Assembly: GCA_963711005.1 (NCBI GenBank)
Contig: CAVQCJ010000002.1
Coordinates: 1,302,001 to 1,366,000 of the forward strand
Direction: 5' to 3'
DNA from: CAVQCJ01 sp963711005
Lineage (GTDB): Bacteria; Actinomycetota; Actinomycetes; Prado026
Length of the DNA stretch: 64,000 nt
The notes under the pieces are model-generated. The model did no database searches, had not been told where the DNA came from, and saw only the letters and a list, made by a program, of their open reading frames with translations. How positions within the stretch are numbered: position 1 is the stretch's first letter; each line of letters begins with the position of its first letter. Shown here piece by piece: positions 1 to 8,816 of the stretch. The position numbers were made by a program, and so were the translations under genes.

Positions 1-136
1 CGGACTGCAGGACGCTGTACGCCCGGCGCAGGCGGCGCAGCCGGATCTGCGCGACCAGACCCAGGACCAGCGCCAGGACCGCCACCGCCGCCGCCGACAC
101 GGCGACCCACGTGGTAGCGGCGGGGGACAGCGACAC
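1..136 (-). CDS. DUF4446 family membrane protein, N-terminal fragment
   Basis: Only the first 45 codons are inside the window; the rest lies off the left edge. Reading leftward from a GTG at 136, the peptide has a short polar start, one hydrophobic segment of about 20 residues rich in Ala, Val and Leu, and then a basic stretch ending in RLRRLRRAYSVLQ. A single N-terminal anchor followed by an Arg-rich RRAY motif is typical of actinobacterial DUF4446 proteins, whose function is unknown. It is divergent from larB, with about 140 bp between them. The start codon is tentative because no strong ribosome binding site is visible. Confidence 0.6.
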   Translation of the reverse strand, partial: MSLSPAATTWVAVSAAAVAVLALVLGLVAQIRLRRLRRAYSVLQS

Positions 137-279
137 CCCGAGAGGGTAACCGCTCCCGCACCACCCCCACGAGCGCGTTGATCTTGAGCAACACGCCAGC
201 GACGCGCCCACCGGACCGATGCCTTGGTCACGATCGGCGGAGGTGGGGTGGTACGCGGGGGCGCACTAGGGTGCGGCTC

Positions 280-975
280 ATGACCGCGCCCGACCCGGGT
301 TTCACCGACCTCGGCTTCGCGCGGGTCGACACGCACCGGGCCGAGCGAACCGGCGACCCCGAGGTGGTGTACGGCGCGGGCAAGACGCCCCAGCAGACGG
401 TCGACCTGCTCGGGACGCTGCACGCGGCGCACCCTGAGCGGGCGGTGCTGGCCACCCGGCTCACCGAGGACGCGTCGGCCGCCGTGGCGGCCGCCCTCCC
501 GGACGCGGTGCTCGACCATGCTGCCCGCACCGTGACCCTCGGACCGCTGCCGATCCCGGTGGGCACCGTGTGCGTCGTCGCGGCCGGCACCTCCGACGGA
601 CCGGTTGCGGCCGAGGCCGCCGTGACCGCCGCTGTCTTCGGCGCCGGCGTCGTCCGAGTCGATGACGTGGGCGTGGCCGGGCTGCACCGGGTCCTGTCGG
701 TCCGCGACCACCTCGGCGACGCGGACTGCCTCGTCGTCGTCGCGGGGATGGAGGGGGCGCTGCCGTCGGTGGTCGGCGGGCTGGTCGGGGTCCCGCTGGT
801 CGCGGTGCCCACCTCGGTCGGGTACGGCGCCTCGTTCGGCGGCTTGGCGGCGCTGCTCGCGATGCTCAACTCGTGCGCGCCCGGCGTCGTCGTCGTCAAC
901 ATCGACAACGGGTTCGGCGCGGGGGTCTTCGCGGCCCGGGTGGCCCGCCGGTCCGCGCGGGCGGAGCGTCCGTGA
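280..975 (+). CDS. larB: Nickel pincer cofactor biosynthesis carboxylase LarB
   Basis: LarB carboxylates and hydrolyses nicotinic acid adenine dinucleotide, the first step toward the nickel-pincer nucleotide cofactor of LarA-type racemases. The 231-residue product has the AIR-carboxylase-like C-terminal half, with AAGTSDGPVAAEAA, a VVAGMEGALPSVVGGL segment and PTSVGYGASFGGLAALLAML, as in family members. I chose ATG 280 because AGGG lies just upstream and homology begins there; GTG 271 is also in frame. The stop overlaps the larC GTG, which implies translational coupling. No larA or larE is visible in this window. Confidence 0.9.
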   Translation: MTAPDPGFTDLGFARVDTHRAERTGDPEVVYGAGKTPQQTVDLLGTLHAAHPERAVLATRLTEDASAAVAAALPDAVLDHAARTVTLGPLPIPVGTVCVVAAGTSDGPVAAEAAVTAAVFGAGVVRVDDVGVAGLHRVLSVRDHLGDADCLVVVAGMEGALPSVVGGLVGVPLVAVPTSVGYGASFGGLAALLAMLNSCAPGVVVVNIDNGFGAGVFAARVARRSARAERP

Positions 976-2180
976 CGACCGCGTGGTTCCAGTGCGAGTC
1001 GGGGGCCAGCGGGGACATGCTGCTCGGCGCGCTCCTGGACGCGGGCGCCGAGCTGGAGACGCTCCAGGCCGCCGTCGACGCGGTCGGGACCGAGCCGGTT
1101 CGGCTCGAGCCGGAGCCGGCCGTACGAGGGGGCCTGGCGGCGACCTGGGTGCACGTGCACACGAAGGCCTCGCCGGTCGTGCGCACCTGGGCGAACCTGC
1201 GCGGACTGCTCGAGGACGCCGACCTGGCCGAGCCGGTGCGCAGGCTGGCCCTGGACGTGTTCGCCCGGCTGGCCAGGGCGGAGGCGGCGGCGCACCGGAC
1301 CTCGCCCGAGCAGGTGCACTTCCACGAGGTCGGAGCGCTGGACGCGGTCGCCGATGTCGTCGGGGTGGCCGCCGCCCTGCACGCGCTCGGCGTCCGGGAC
1401 GCGGCGGCGTCCCCGGTCGCCCTCGGGCAGGGCATGGTCCGGGCCGCGCACGGCCTGCTGCCCATCCCGGCGCCGGCCGTCGTCGCGCTGCTGTCCGAGG
1501 TCGGGGCCCCGGTGCACTCCGGCGACGAGCCCTACGAGCTGTGCACGCCGACCGGGGCAGCGCTGCTCGCCGCGACCGTGACCCGGTGGGGCGGCGTCCC
1601 CGCCGGGCGCATCGTCGGATCCGGGACCGGGGCCGGCAGCCGCGAGCTGGACAGCCGGCCCAACGTCCTGCGGGTCCTGCTGGTCGAGCCCGGGCTCGAC
1701 CCGGCCGCCGACCCCGACGACGGCACCGAGCAGGACGTCCAGCTCCTGCTCGAGTCCAATGTCGACGACCTCGACCCGCGGCTGTGGCCCGTCGTGCTGG
1801 CCCGGCTGCTGGAGGCCGGCGCCGTCGACGCGTGGCTCACCCCCGTCCTCATGAAGAAGGGCCGGCCCGCCCACACTCTGTCGGCGCTCGTCCCGCCGGC
1901 GGCGGCACGGGCCGTCCGGCGGGTGGTGTTCGTCGAGACGTCCGCGATCGGGCTGCGCGAGCACGCCGTGCGCAGGCACGCTCTGCGCCGCGGCTGGGCG
2001 ACCGTGTCCGTCGACGGGCACGAGATCCGGGTCAAGACGGCCGAGCTCGACGGCACGATCGTCAACGTGCAACCCGAGTACGACGACGTCGCGGCGGTCG
2101 CGACCAGGACCGGCCGGCCGGTCAAGGCCGTACTGGCCGACGCGGTCGCGGCCGCGCGGGCCGCCGGACTGCTCGGGTGA
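972..2180 (+). CDS. larC: Nickel insertion protein LarC (pincer nucleotide nickel chelatase)
   Basis: LarC inserts nickel into pyridinium-3,5-bisthiocarboxylic acid mononucleotide, the last step of pincer cofactor synthesis. The 402-residue protein opens with the family signature FQCESGASGDMLLGAL and carries VHFHEVGALDAVADVVG, an LPIPAPAV segment, ELCTPTGAALLA and the C-terminal EYDDVAAVA motif. It starts at a GTG that overlaps the larB stop as GTGA. In some bacteria larC is split by a programmed frameshift; here it is one continuous frame. It is coupled in turn to the downstream membrane gene by another GTGA overlap. Confidence 0.92.
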   Translation: MTTAWFQCESGASGDMLLGALLDAGAELETLQAAVDAVGTEPVRLEPEPAVRGGLAATWVHVHTKASPVVRTWANLRGLLEDADLAEPVRRLALDVFARLARAEAAAHRTSPEQVHFHEVGALDAVADVVGVAAALHALGVRDAAASPVALGQGMVRAAHGLLPIPAPAVVALLSEVGAPVHSGDEPYELCTPTGAALLAATVTRWGGVPAGRIVGSGTGAGSRELDSRPNVLRVLLVEPGLDPAADPDDGTEQDVQLLLESNVDDLDPRLWPVVLARLLEAGAVDAWLTPVLMKKGRPAHTLSALVPPAAARAVRRVVFVETSAIGLREHAVRRHALRRGWATVSVDGHEIRVKTAELDGTIVNVQPEYDDVAAVATRTGRPVKAVLADAVAAARAAGLLG

Positions 2181-3271
2181 CCGGCCTGCAGCTCCTGGCC
2201 CTGCTGGCCGGGCTCGGCGTCGTGGTGGTGGCGACGATCAGCGTGCTGCGCAACCTCGTCGTCCCGCGCCGCCTCAGCTCCAAGCTGAGACTGGTGGTCA
2301 GCCGCACGACTTCGGCGCCGTTCCGCTTCATCGCGGACCGGAGCTCGAACTACATCGTCCGCGACCGCGTGCTCGCATGGTCGGCCCCGACCGCACTGCT
2401 CGCCCTGCTGATCACCTGGCTGCTGCTGTACCTGGTCGGCTACGGCCTGCTCGTCTACGCGATCAGCGAGCTGCCGTTGCGTGTCGCGGTGCGCGAGGCC
2501 GGCTCGAGCCTGTTCACGCTCGGCTTCGCGTCGACCGACCGCGGGCAGCTCACCGCTGTCGACTTCGCGGCGGCGATCACCGGACCGCTGGTGATCGGCC
2601 TGCAGATCGGCTACCTGCCGGCGCTGTACGCCGCATACAACCGGCGCGAGGCGGAGGTGACGCTGCTGGACGCGCGCGCCGGCGAGCCGAACTGGGGACC
2701 GGAGATCCTGGCCCGGCACGCGTCGATCGCCTCGGTCGAGAACCTGCGTGACCTGTACACCGGGTGGGAACGCTGGGCCGCCGACGTGTCCGAGTCGCAC
2801 TCGAACTATCCGGTGCTCATCTTCCTGCGCTCCCAGGAGCCGACCCGGAACTGGCTGGTCGGCCTGCTCGCGGTGATGGACTCGGCCGCGCTGCACCTGG
2901 CGCTGAACCCGAGCACCGCCGGCGGCGAGCCGCGGCTGGCGGTGCGGATGGGCTTCGTCTGCCTGCGCGACCTGGCCGAGACCGTGGGGATCGAGTACGA
3001 CCCCGACCCAGACCCGGACACCCCGATCACGCTGACGTACGACGACTACCTGACCGGCATCAGCCGGCTCGAGCGTGGGTCCTACCCGATGGAGCGCTCG
3101 CCGGCGGAGGCGTGGCCGCACTTTCGCGGCTGGCGGGTGAACTACGAGGCGACGGCCTACCGGATCGCGTCGATGATCGATGCCGTCCCGGCGCCGTGGA
3201 GCGGGCCTCGTCGCGGGGTGGCCGCACCGCTGGTACCGCGTACTCCGGTGGACCGGCAGCCTCGGACATAG
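2177..3271 (+). CDS. Channel-like integral membrane protein coupled to larC
   Basis: This 364-residue protein begins at a GTG overlapping the larC stop. Residues 1-25 form one membrane segment, and two more follow at about 75-95 and 125-150. Between the last two is a re-entrant-like stretch, EAGSSLFTLGFASTDRGQL, whose spacing recalls the pore loop of two-TM potassium channels but lacks the TVGYG filter. The C-terminal two thirds are cytosolic and mostly helical. I infer a degenerate or non-potassium ion channel. The co-translation with larB-larC suggests, but does not prove, a role in metal or ion homeostasis linked to the pincer cofactor. Confidence 0.7.
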   Translation: MTGLQLLALLAGLGVVVVATISVLRNLVVPRRLSSKLRLVVSRTTSAPFRFIADRSSNYIVRDRVLAWSAPTALLALLITWLLLYLVGYGLLVYAISELPLRVAVREAGSSLFTLGFASTDRGQLTAVDFAAAITGPLVIGLQIGYLPALYAAYNRREAEVTLLDARAGEPNWGPEILARHASIASVENLRDLYTGWERWAADVSESHSNYPVLIFLRSQEPTRNWLVGLLAVMDSAALHLALNPSTAGGEPRLAVRMGFVCLRDLAETVGIEYDPDPDPDTPITLTYDDYLTGISRLERGSYPMERSPAEAWPHFRGWRVNYEATAYRIASMIDAVPAPWSGPRRGVAAPLVPRTPVDRQPRT

Positions 3272-3523
3272 GCCCTCGAAACAGCACGGATCGGGCAGTG
3301 CAGGCCCCGGGCACGGCAAGGCTCGGGCGTCACCGACGGGGGATGCAGTGACGCCCGAGCGGGTCAAAGATTACCGACGCGCGCCCGACTCGCAAGCCGA
3401 TCCGTACTTCTGGGAACAAGTCTCAGCATGCGGTCCGGAAATGGTGCGCACGGTCAGGACACCGGCGCGCAGGGTGAGCACATCCGACCGGTTCTACCGG
3501 TCCAGGACACGGTCAGCGCAGCC

Positions 3524-4462
3524 TCATCGCAGGGTCAGCTGACGGGTCAGCAGCCCCGCGCGGGCGTGCCGTTCGGCCGAGCTGAGCGCACCGCGCTCGG
3601 CCAGCGACTCGTCCAGCCGGGTCCGGAAGGCGGCCGCCGGCTCCTCGACATCGTCGGCCGGCGTCCCCGTCGGCAGGTCCCACACAGGCACGAGCAGACC
3701 GTGCGCGCGGAACGTCCCGATGAAGCGGGTGCCCTCGCCGAGCGACAGGCCGCCGGTCGGGTGCAGCCGGGCCAGCGCGTCCAGCAGCGGCTCCTCGTCC
3801 TCGGGCAGCACCCAGCGCAGCGTCGAGCGCTCCGGCTGGCTCGCCCAGTACGCGGCCTCGACGGACTTCAGCCGGAGCGTGGGCACGATCCCGGCGTTCG
3901 CCCGCTCCATGGACTCGGCCACGTCGGGGTCGGGCGAGCGCCCCTCCATCCCCTCCAGCCAGTGGTCGAAACCGGCGTGGACGGTGACCTCCAGCGGCAC
4001 TCCGACGTCCAGAAGGTCCTGCAGCCGGACCGGCTCCGCGTCGGGGTCGGCGGCGGCCACGACGGTCCCCGGACCCGCGACCAGCGCGGTCGCGAGCGCC
4101 GTCCCGAGGTCACGGCTCACGTCGCCGGAGCCGGAGGTCGACTGCAGGCCGAGGAAGACCCGCCCGTCGAGCCTGACCATCGCGGCGTATGCCATCGGCA
4201 GGACGGTCGAGAGGGTCGCCGCCGCGGACCCGGCCGCACGCAGCGCGAGCGGGGCGGTGGCCGACGGGACGATCTCGCGCAGCGCGACCCAGTCGCACTC
4301 CCCGGCGAGGCCTTCGAACGAGCGGAGGACGGCGGGCTCGGTCCGGGCGGCCCGGCCGTGGCAGGCCTTGTACCGGCGCCCGGAACCGCACGGGCACGGT
4401 TCCCGGCCCCCGACGACCGGCACGCTCTGCGTCTGCTTCGCCGTACCAGCCTCAGTCGCCAT
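3524..4462 (-). CDS. DUF5926 family protein with N-terminal SEC-C zinc motif
   Basis: The 312-residue product has a Cys-rich SEC-C motif near its start (CPCGSGRRYKACH), which binds zinc in SecA and related proteins, followed by an alpha/beta region typical of actinobacterial DUF5926 proteins, of unknown function. ATG 4462 is chosen because it places SEC-C at residues 20-35; longer in-frame extensions upstream run into the neighbouring ATPase gene. The first 11 bases overlap the end of that gene, so the two are probably co-transcribed. Confidence 0.8.
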   Translation of the reverse strand: MATEAGTAKQTQSVPVVGGREPCPCGSGRRYKACHGRAARTEPAVLRSFEGLAGECDWVALREIVPSATAPLALRAAGSAAATLSTVLPMAYAAMVRLDGRVFLGLQSTSGSGDVSRDLGTALATALVAGPGTVVAAADPDAEPVRLQDLLDVGVPLEVTVHAGFDHWLEGMEGRSPDPDVAESMERANAGIVPTLRLKSVEAAYWASQPERSTLRWVLPEDEEPLLDALARLHPTGGLSLGEGTRFIGTFRAHGLLVPVWDLPTGTPADDVEEPAAAFRTRLDESLAERGALSSAERHARAGLLTRQLTLR

Positions 4463-4901
4463 GGCGCCGGAGCGTACCCCGGCGGACGACCGCCCAGACC
4501 AGCTGGTAGTCCGAGCCGGCGCCCTCGACCCCCCACGTCTCCGACAGGGCGTCGACGATGCCGAGCCCCCGTCCGGACAGCGCCGCGAACGGCGGGCGGT
4601 CGGCCCTCGGGGCGGTCGGGGAGCCGCCGTCGGCCACGGCCACCTCGACCTCCTCGGGCAGCACCCGCCACATGACCCGCACCGTGCCGCCCTCGAGCGC
4701 GCGAGCGTGCCGCAAGGCGTTGCCCACCAGCTCGGAGACGACGACCAGCGCATCGGCCCGGTCCGGCTCCTGCACCCCGGCGGCAGCCGCGTCGGCGGCC
4801 AGCAGCTGCCTGGCCTCGCGCACACTGGCGGGCTCGAACGGCAGATCCACGCTGCGGGTGGCCGCCGGCCCCTTGGTCCGCCAGGGGTGGGTGGCGTTCA
4901 C
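4452..4901 (-). CDS. ATP-binding protein, RsbW-like anti-sigma/HATPase
   Basis: A 149-residue stand-alone HATPase_c domain of the GHKL superfamily. The N box is VVSELVGNALRHA with its metal-chelating Asn, the G1 region is VAVADGGS and the G2-like segment is GRGLGIVDALS. Single-domain proteins of this kind in actinobacteria are typically anti-sigma factor or switch kinases that phosphorylate STAS-domain anti-anti-sigma partners; no such partner is next to it. It overlaps the DUF5926 start by 11 bp. The specific sigma target cannot be read from the sequence. Confidence 0.82.
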   Translation of the reverse strand: MNATHPWRTKGPAATRSVDLPFEPASVREARQLLAADAAAAGVQEPDRADALVVVSELVGNALRHARALEGGTVRVMWRVLPEEVEVAVADGGSPTAPRADRPPFAALSGRGLGIVDALSETWGVEGAGSDYQLVWAVVRRGTLRRHGD

Positions 4902-4982
4902 ACTCCAGTTGATGCCCTCGGGACCGCGGCCGCAACCTCCGCCGTCCGGGTGACCGCCGAGGTCGCCGTCAGCCCGTGACGG

Positions 4983-5807
4983 TCAGCCGGTGGCGCTGCG
5001 GGCGGTCCGGACCTGGGCGATCACCTCGGCCGGGCGGTTGGTGATGATCGCGTCGACACCCAGCCGCAGACACAGCTCGACGTCGGCCACGTCGTCCACC
5101 GTCCAGACGTGCACGGCACCGCCCTTGCGGTGCACCCGGTCCACGTACTTCGGGTGCACCCGGACCACCTCGATGCTCGGGCCGGCGATCCCGACGTGCG
5201 CCGGCAGCGAGCCGTCCCACAGCCGCAACGGGACCCGCTCGAGCAGCTGGACGGTGGGGATGCTCGGGGCCAGCGCACGCATCCGGCGCAAGGACAGCCA
5301 GGAGAAGCTCATGACCCGGACCGGCACGGCGTCGCCGAGCCGGGGATGTCCCCAGCCGTAGCGGTCCAGCGTCTGCACCAGCCGGCGCTCGACCAGCCCC
5401 GCGTACCTGGTCGGGTGCTTGGTCTCGATGGCCAGCTCCACCCGGCGGCCGCAGTCGTGGACGTACGCCAGCAGCGCGTCGAGCGTGAGCACCCGGCCGT
5501 CCTCGGCCACGTCGGGCTGCTCGTGGCCGGTCGAGGCCCTGACGTCCCGGTCCCGCCGGCTCTCGCCGGGCCGGTCCCGGACCGAGAAGTCGAGCTCGGC
5601 CAGGTCGGCGTACTCCAGCGCCGAGACCGGCCCCTGGCCGTCGGAGGTGCGGTCCACCCGCCGGTCGTGCACGCACACGGGCACACCGTCCGCGGTCAGC
5701 CGGATGTCGCACTCCAGCGCGTCCGCACCGACCTCCACGGCCCGCCGGTACGCTGCGAGCGTGTGCTCGGCGAGGTCCTGGGACGCGCCTCGATGAGCCA
5801 CGACCAT
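4983..5807 (-). CDS. Glycerophosphodiester phosphodiesterase
   Basis: GDPD-family TIM-barrel enzyme that hydrolyses glycerophosphodiesters to glycerol-3-phosphate and an alcohol. The 274-residue protein starts with the hallmark AHRGASQDLAEHTLAAY, in which the His-Arg pair is catalytic, then has ALECDIRLTADGVPVCVHD with the metal-binding Glu and Asp and the second catalytic His. The C-terminal half has VHVWTVDD and GVDAIITNRP, also standard. There is no signal peptide, so it should be cytosolic. ATG 5807 is used; GTG 5813 is a close alternative and neither has a clear ribosome binding site. Confidence 0.9.
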   Translation of the reverse strand: MVVAHRGASQDLAEHTLAAYRRAVEVGADALECDIRLTADGVPVCVHDRRVDRTSDGQGPVSALEYADLAELDFSVRDRPGESRRDRDVRASTGHEQPDVAEDGRVLTLDALLAYVHDCGRRVELAIETKHPTRYAGLVERRLVQTLDRYGWGHPRLGDAVPVRVMSFSWLSLRRMRALAPSIPTVQLLERVPLRLWDGSLPAHVGIAGPSIEVVRVHPKYVDRVHRKGGAVHVWTVDDVADVELCLRLGVDAIITNRPAEVIAQVRTARSATG

Positions 5808-5865
5808 CGCCACGGGAACACAGCCTGACAGGCCGGGGGCCGGTGTTCGAGGAACGGGAGATGTC

Positions 5866-6339
5866 ATGTCGCTGCTCGTCTCGACGATGAACGACGTGCC
5901 CGGGTGGCGCGTGGACCGTGTGCTCGGCGAGTGCACCGGTCTCACCGTGCGCTCCCGCAACGTCGGGGCCCAGCTGGGGGCCGGGTTCAAGTCGCTCGTC
6001 GGCGGCGAGCTCAAGGGGCTGACCAAGCAGCTGCAGCAGAGTCGCGACGAGGCCATGCAGCGACTCGTCGAGGTCGCGATGCAGCGCGGAGCGAACGCCG
6101 TGCTCGCCATGCGCTTCGACTCGAACGAGGTGGGGAACGGCTACCAGGAGCTGGTCGCGTACGGCACCGCCGTGGTGCTGGTGCCGGCCGACCAGCCGCT
6201 CGGGGCGGCTCAACCGGCCCAACCGGCGTACGAGCAACCGGCGGCGCCCGCGGCTTCCCAACCCCCACCGCCGCCCCCACCGATGCCGGCGGCAGCAGCG
6301 CCGCCCGGTCAGCAGTCGTACCAGGCCCCGACGATCTGA
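5866..6339 (+). CDS. YbjQ/UPF0145 family heavy-metal-binding domain protein with Pro/Ala-rich tail
   Basis: Residues 1-105 match the YbjQ family: an opening VSTMNDVPGWRVDRVLGECTGLTVRSR, a central helix with QQSRDEAMQRLVEVAMQRGANAV and a final beta segment around RFDSNEVGNGYQELVAYGTAVVL. Family members form pentamers; their function is poorly known. The last 50 residues are a Pro, Ala and Gln-rich low-complexity tail with a run of seven prolines. GGGAG at 5856-5860 fixes ATG 5866 over the out-of-frame ATG at 5861. Confidence 0.85.
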   Translation: MSLLVSTMNDVPGWRVDRVLGECTGLTVRSRNVGAQLGAGFKSLVGGELKGLTKQLQQSRDEAMQRLVEVAMQRGANAVLAMRFDSNEVGNGYQELVAYGTAVVLVPADQPLGAAQPAQPAYEQPAAPAASQPPPPPPPMPAAAAPPGQQSYQAPTI

Positions 6340-6350
6340 GGGCCGGCCGC

Positions 6351-6929
6351 GTGCCGCTGCGTCCGCTCGCCCTCCCCGGCGCGCACCTCGTCGAGCCGGA
6401 CCGCCACCGCGACGACCGCGGCGAGGTGCTCGAGTGGTTCCGCGCCGAGGAGCTCGCGGCAGCGCTCGGGCGGTCGGTCCCGGTGCTGCAGGCGAACCTC
6501 TCGGTCTCCCGGCGCGGCGTGGTCCGCGGCATCCACGTCGCGGACGTGCCCCCGGGGCAGGGCAAGCTCGTCACCTGCCCGGCCGGGGCCGTCCTGGACG
6601 TGCTGGTCGACCTGCGCACCGGTTCGCCGGCCTTCGGCGAGCACGTCAGCGTGGCGCTGGACGCGGCCGACCGCCGCGCGGTCTGGGTGCCGGAAGGGGT
6701 CGGGCACGCGTTCTGCGCGCTCACCGACGACGCGACCGTCGCGTACCTGTGCACCACCGCCTACGCGCCCGGCCGCGAGCGCGTCGTGCACGCCCTCTCG
6801 GTCGGGATCGACTGGCCGGAGCCCTCGGCGTCGTTGGTGCTGTCCGAGCGCGACGCGGCCGCGCCCACGCTGGCCGAGGCCGCCGAGGCCGGCTGGCTCC
6901 CCACGTACGAGGCCTGCCGGTCGCTCTAA
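6351..6929 (+). CDS. rmlC: dTDP-4-dehydrorhamnose 3,5-epimerase
   Basis: Cupin-fold epimerase that converts dTDP-4-keto-6-deoxy-D-glucose to dTDP-4-keto-L-rhamnose. The 192-residue protein has VVRGIHVADVPPGQGKLVTC, which carries the catalytic His and the following Lys, a DLRTGSPAFGEH strand pair and the active-site segment VPEGVGHAFCAL ending near the substrate Tyr. It begins at GTG 6351 with GAGGG about eight bases upstream. The gene is convergent with rmlD and their 3' ends overlap by 4 bp, so it is transcribed separately from the other three rml genes. Confidence 0.92.
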   Translation: MPLRPLALPGAHLVEPDRHRDDRGEVLEWFRAEELAAALGRSVPVLQANLSVSRRGVVRGIHVADVPPGQGKLVTCPAGAVLDVLVDLRTGSPAFGEHVSVALDAADRRAVWVPEGVGHAFCALTDDATVAYLCTTAYAPGRERVVHALSVGIDWPEPSASLVLSERDAAAPTLAEAAEAGWLPTYEACRSL

Positions 6930-7816
6930 CCCGGTCCGGTGCGCGGCGCGAGCGAGTCGGCCAGGGCCACGTCCCAGGACGGCATCGGGGTCAGCCCGAA
7001 CGACGCCGACCGGGTGTCGGCCAGGACCGAGCAGGCCGGGCGCGGCGCCGGCCGGGTCCGGGCGAGAGCGGCCGAGGTCGTCGCCGAGACCAGCGAGGGG
7101 TCGGCGCCGGACAGCCGGTAGACCACGCGGGCCAGGCCGTACCAGGACGTCCGGCCGGCCGATGCGAGGTGCACGATGCCGCGCGGCTGCCGACCCGCTG
7201 CGTCGTCGGCCACCCCCAGCGTGACGAGCCGCTCGGCGAGCGGCCGGACCCAGGTGGGCTGGCCCACCTGGTCGTCCACCACCTCGACCCGCTCACCGGC
7301 TGCGGCCCTGGCGACCATCGTCGCGACGAACGAGCGCCCGCGGTCGCCGTCGTGCAGCCAGGCCGAACGCACCACGCAGCCGCCGGCCGCGAGCACCAGG
7401 AGCTCGCCCGCCCGCTTCGTCGCTCCGTAGACCGACAGTGGCGCGGGGTCGGCGTCCTCGGCGTACGGCTGCGCGGCCGCGCCGTCGAAGACGTAGTCCG
7501 TGGACAGGTGCAGCAGCCGGGCACCGCAGGACGCGGCGACAACGGCCAGCCGCCCGGCGCCGTCGGTGTTCACCTCAGCCGCCGCGGCCGCTCCGGCGGC
7601 CCCGTCCTGCGCGCCGTCGACGTCGGTCCAGGCTGCGCACGAGACGACCACGTCGTGACCTGGCACCACCGCACGGACCGCGGCTTCGTCCAGCAGGTCC
7701 ATCTCGGCCCGGTCGACCGCGGTGACGGGGTCCTCCGGCCGGAGCCGGGCCAGCGCCGCGACCACCTGCGACCCCAGCAGCCCGCGCGCACCGGTGACCA
7801 GCCAGCGCGTGGTCAC
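6926..7816 (-). CDS. rmlD: dTDP-4-dehydrorhamnose reductase
   Basis: NAD(P)H-dependent SDR enzyme that makes dTDP-L-rhamnose in the last step of the pathway. The 296-residue protein has the Rossmann motif LVTGARGLLGSQV at its start, NTDGAGRLAVVA, LSTDYVFDG and the catalytic VYGATKRAGE (YxxxK). It starts 19 bp downstream of the rmlB stop and is therefore probably in the rmlA-rmlB-rmlD operon. Rhamnose typically links arabinogalactan or decorates surface polysaccharide in actinobacteria; which of these applies here is not shown. Confidence 0.92.
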   Translation of the reverse strand: MTTRWLVTGARGLLGSQVVAALARLRPEDPVTAVDRAEMDLLDEAAVRAVVPGHDVVVSCAAWTDVDGAQDGAAGAAAAAEVNTDGAGRLAVVAASCGARLLHLSTDYVFDGAAAQPYAEDADPAPLSVYGATKRAGELLVLAAGGCVVRSAWLHDGDRGRSFVATMVARAAAGERVEVVDDQVGQPTWVRPLAERLVTLGVADDAAGRQPRGIVHLASAGRTSWYGLARVVYRLSGADPSLVSATTSAALARTRPAPRPACSVLADTRSASFGLTPMPSWDVALADSLAPRTGPG

Positions 7817-7835
7817 GAAGCCGGTGCCGCGCGTG

Positions 7836-8816
7836 TCAACGGCTCCCCCGTTTCAACGGCTCCCACCATGGCCGGTTCTCGCGGTACCAGGCCACGACCG
7901 ACGCGAGCCCGTCGTCGAAACCGACCCGCGGGCGGTAGCCGAGCTCGGACTCGCTGCGGGTGATGTCCAGGCAGTACCGGCGGTCGTGCGCGCGCCGGTC
8001 CGGCGACGGCACGACCAGGTCGGGGCTCGCGCCGACGGCCTCGACGAGCCGGTCGGTGAGCTCCCGGTTCGACAGCTCGGTCCCGCCGCCGACGTGGTAG
8101 ACCCGCCCGGCCCGGCCGGCGGTGAGGGCGAGATGGATCCCGCGGCAGTGGTCGTCGACGTGCAGCCAGTCCCGACGGTGCAGGCCGTCTCCGTACAGCG
8201 GCACCGAGACCCGGTCGAGCAGGTTCGTCACGAACAGCGGCACCAGCTTCTCGGGGTACTGGTACGGGCCGTAGGTGTTGGCGCCGCGGGTGACGATCAC
8301 CGGCAGGTCGAACGTCTTCGCGTACGCCATCGCGACCAGGTCCGCCGCCGCCTTCGACGCGGAGTACGGCGAGCTGGGCGCCAGCGGCGTGTCCTCCGGC
8401 CACGAGCCCTGCTCGATGGATCCGTACACCTCGTCGGTCGACACCTGCAGGAACATCCGGGTGCCGGCGGACCGCGCCGCCTCGAGCAGGACGGTCGTGC
8501 CGAGCACGTTGGTCCGCACGAACGCCGCGGGACCCGCGATCGACCGGTCGACGTGCGACTCCGCCGCGAAGTTGACCACCCACTCGTGACCGGGCACGAG
8601 CTCGGCGACCAGCGCCTCGTCGGCGATGTCGCCGTGCACGAAGCGCAGTCGCTCGTCGGAGGCGACCGGGTCGAGGTTGGCCCGGTTCCCGGCGTACGTC
8701 AGCGCGTCCAGGACGGTCACGGCCAGGTCGGGCTGCGGCCCGTACGCACCCGTCAGCAGCGAGCGCACGTAGTGCGAGCCGATGAAGCCCGCCCCGCCGG
8801 TGACGAGCATCCTCAT
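7836..8816 (-). CDS. rmlB: dTDP-glucose 4,6-dehydratase
   Basis: NAD-dependent extended SDR that dehydrates dTDP-glucose to dTDP-4-keto-6-deoxyglucose. The 326-residue protein opens with MLVTGGAGFIGSHYV, then NFAAESHVDRSI, VSTDEVYGS carrying the catalytic Thr-Asp-Glu triad, and SPYSASKAAADL with the catalytic Tyr and Lys. ATG 8816 overlaps the rmlA stop as ATGA. Upstream in-frame codons up to 8978 lie inside rmlA and are not used. Confidence 0.94.
   Translation of the reverse strand: MRMLVTGGAGFIGSHYVRSLLTGAYGPQPDLAVTVLDALTYAGNRANLDPVASDERLRFVHGDIADEALVAELVPGHEWVVNFAAESHVDRSIAGPAAFVRTNVLGTTVLLEAARSAGTRMFLQVSTDEVYGSIEQGSWPEDTPLAPSSPYSASKAAADLVAMAYAKTFDLPVIVTRGANTYGPYQYPEKLVPLFVTNLLDRVSVPLYGDGLHRRDWLHVDDHCRGIHLALTAGRAGRVYHVGGGTELSNRELTDRLVEAVGASPDLVVPSPDRRAHDRRYCLDITRSESELGYRPRVGFDDGLASVVAWYRENRPWWEPLKRGSR

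Noticed and set aside
228..2072. Minus-strand 614-codon frame opposite larB and larC
   Set aside because: Shadow of the lar genes; no recognisable domain and no RBS.
1261..2180. Possible programmed frameshift in larC as reported in lactobacilli
   Set aside because: The gene is one open frame from GTG 972 to 2180, so no shift is needed.
5904..6350. Upstream extension of rmlC through the YbjQ gene
   Set aside because: It overlaps a real gene in another frame and adds no homologous residues; GTG 6351 with an RBS is the start.
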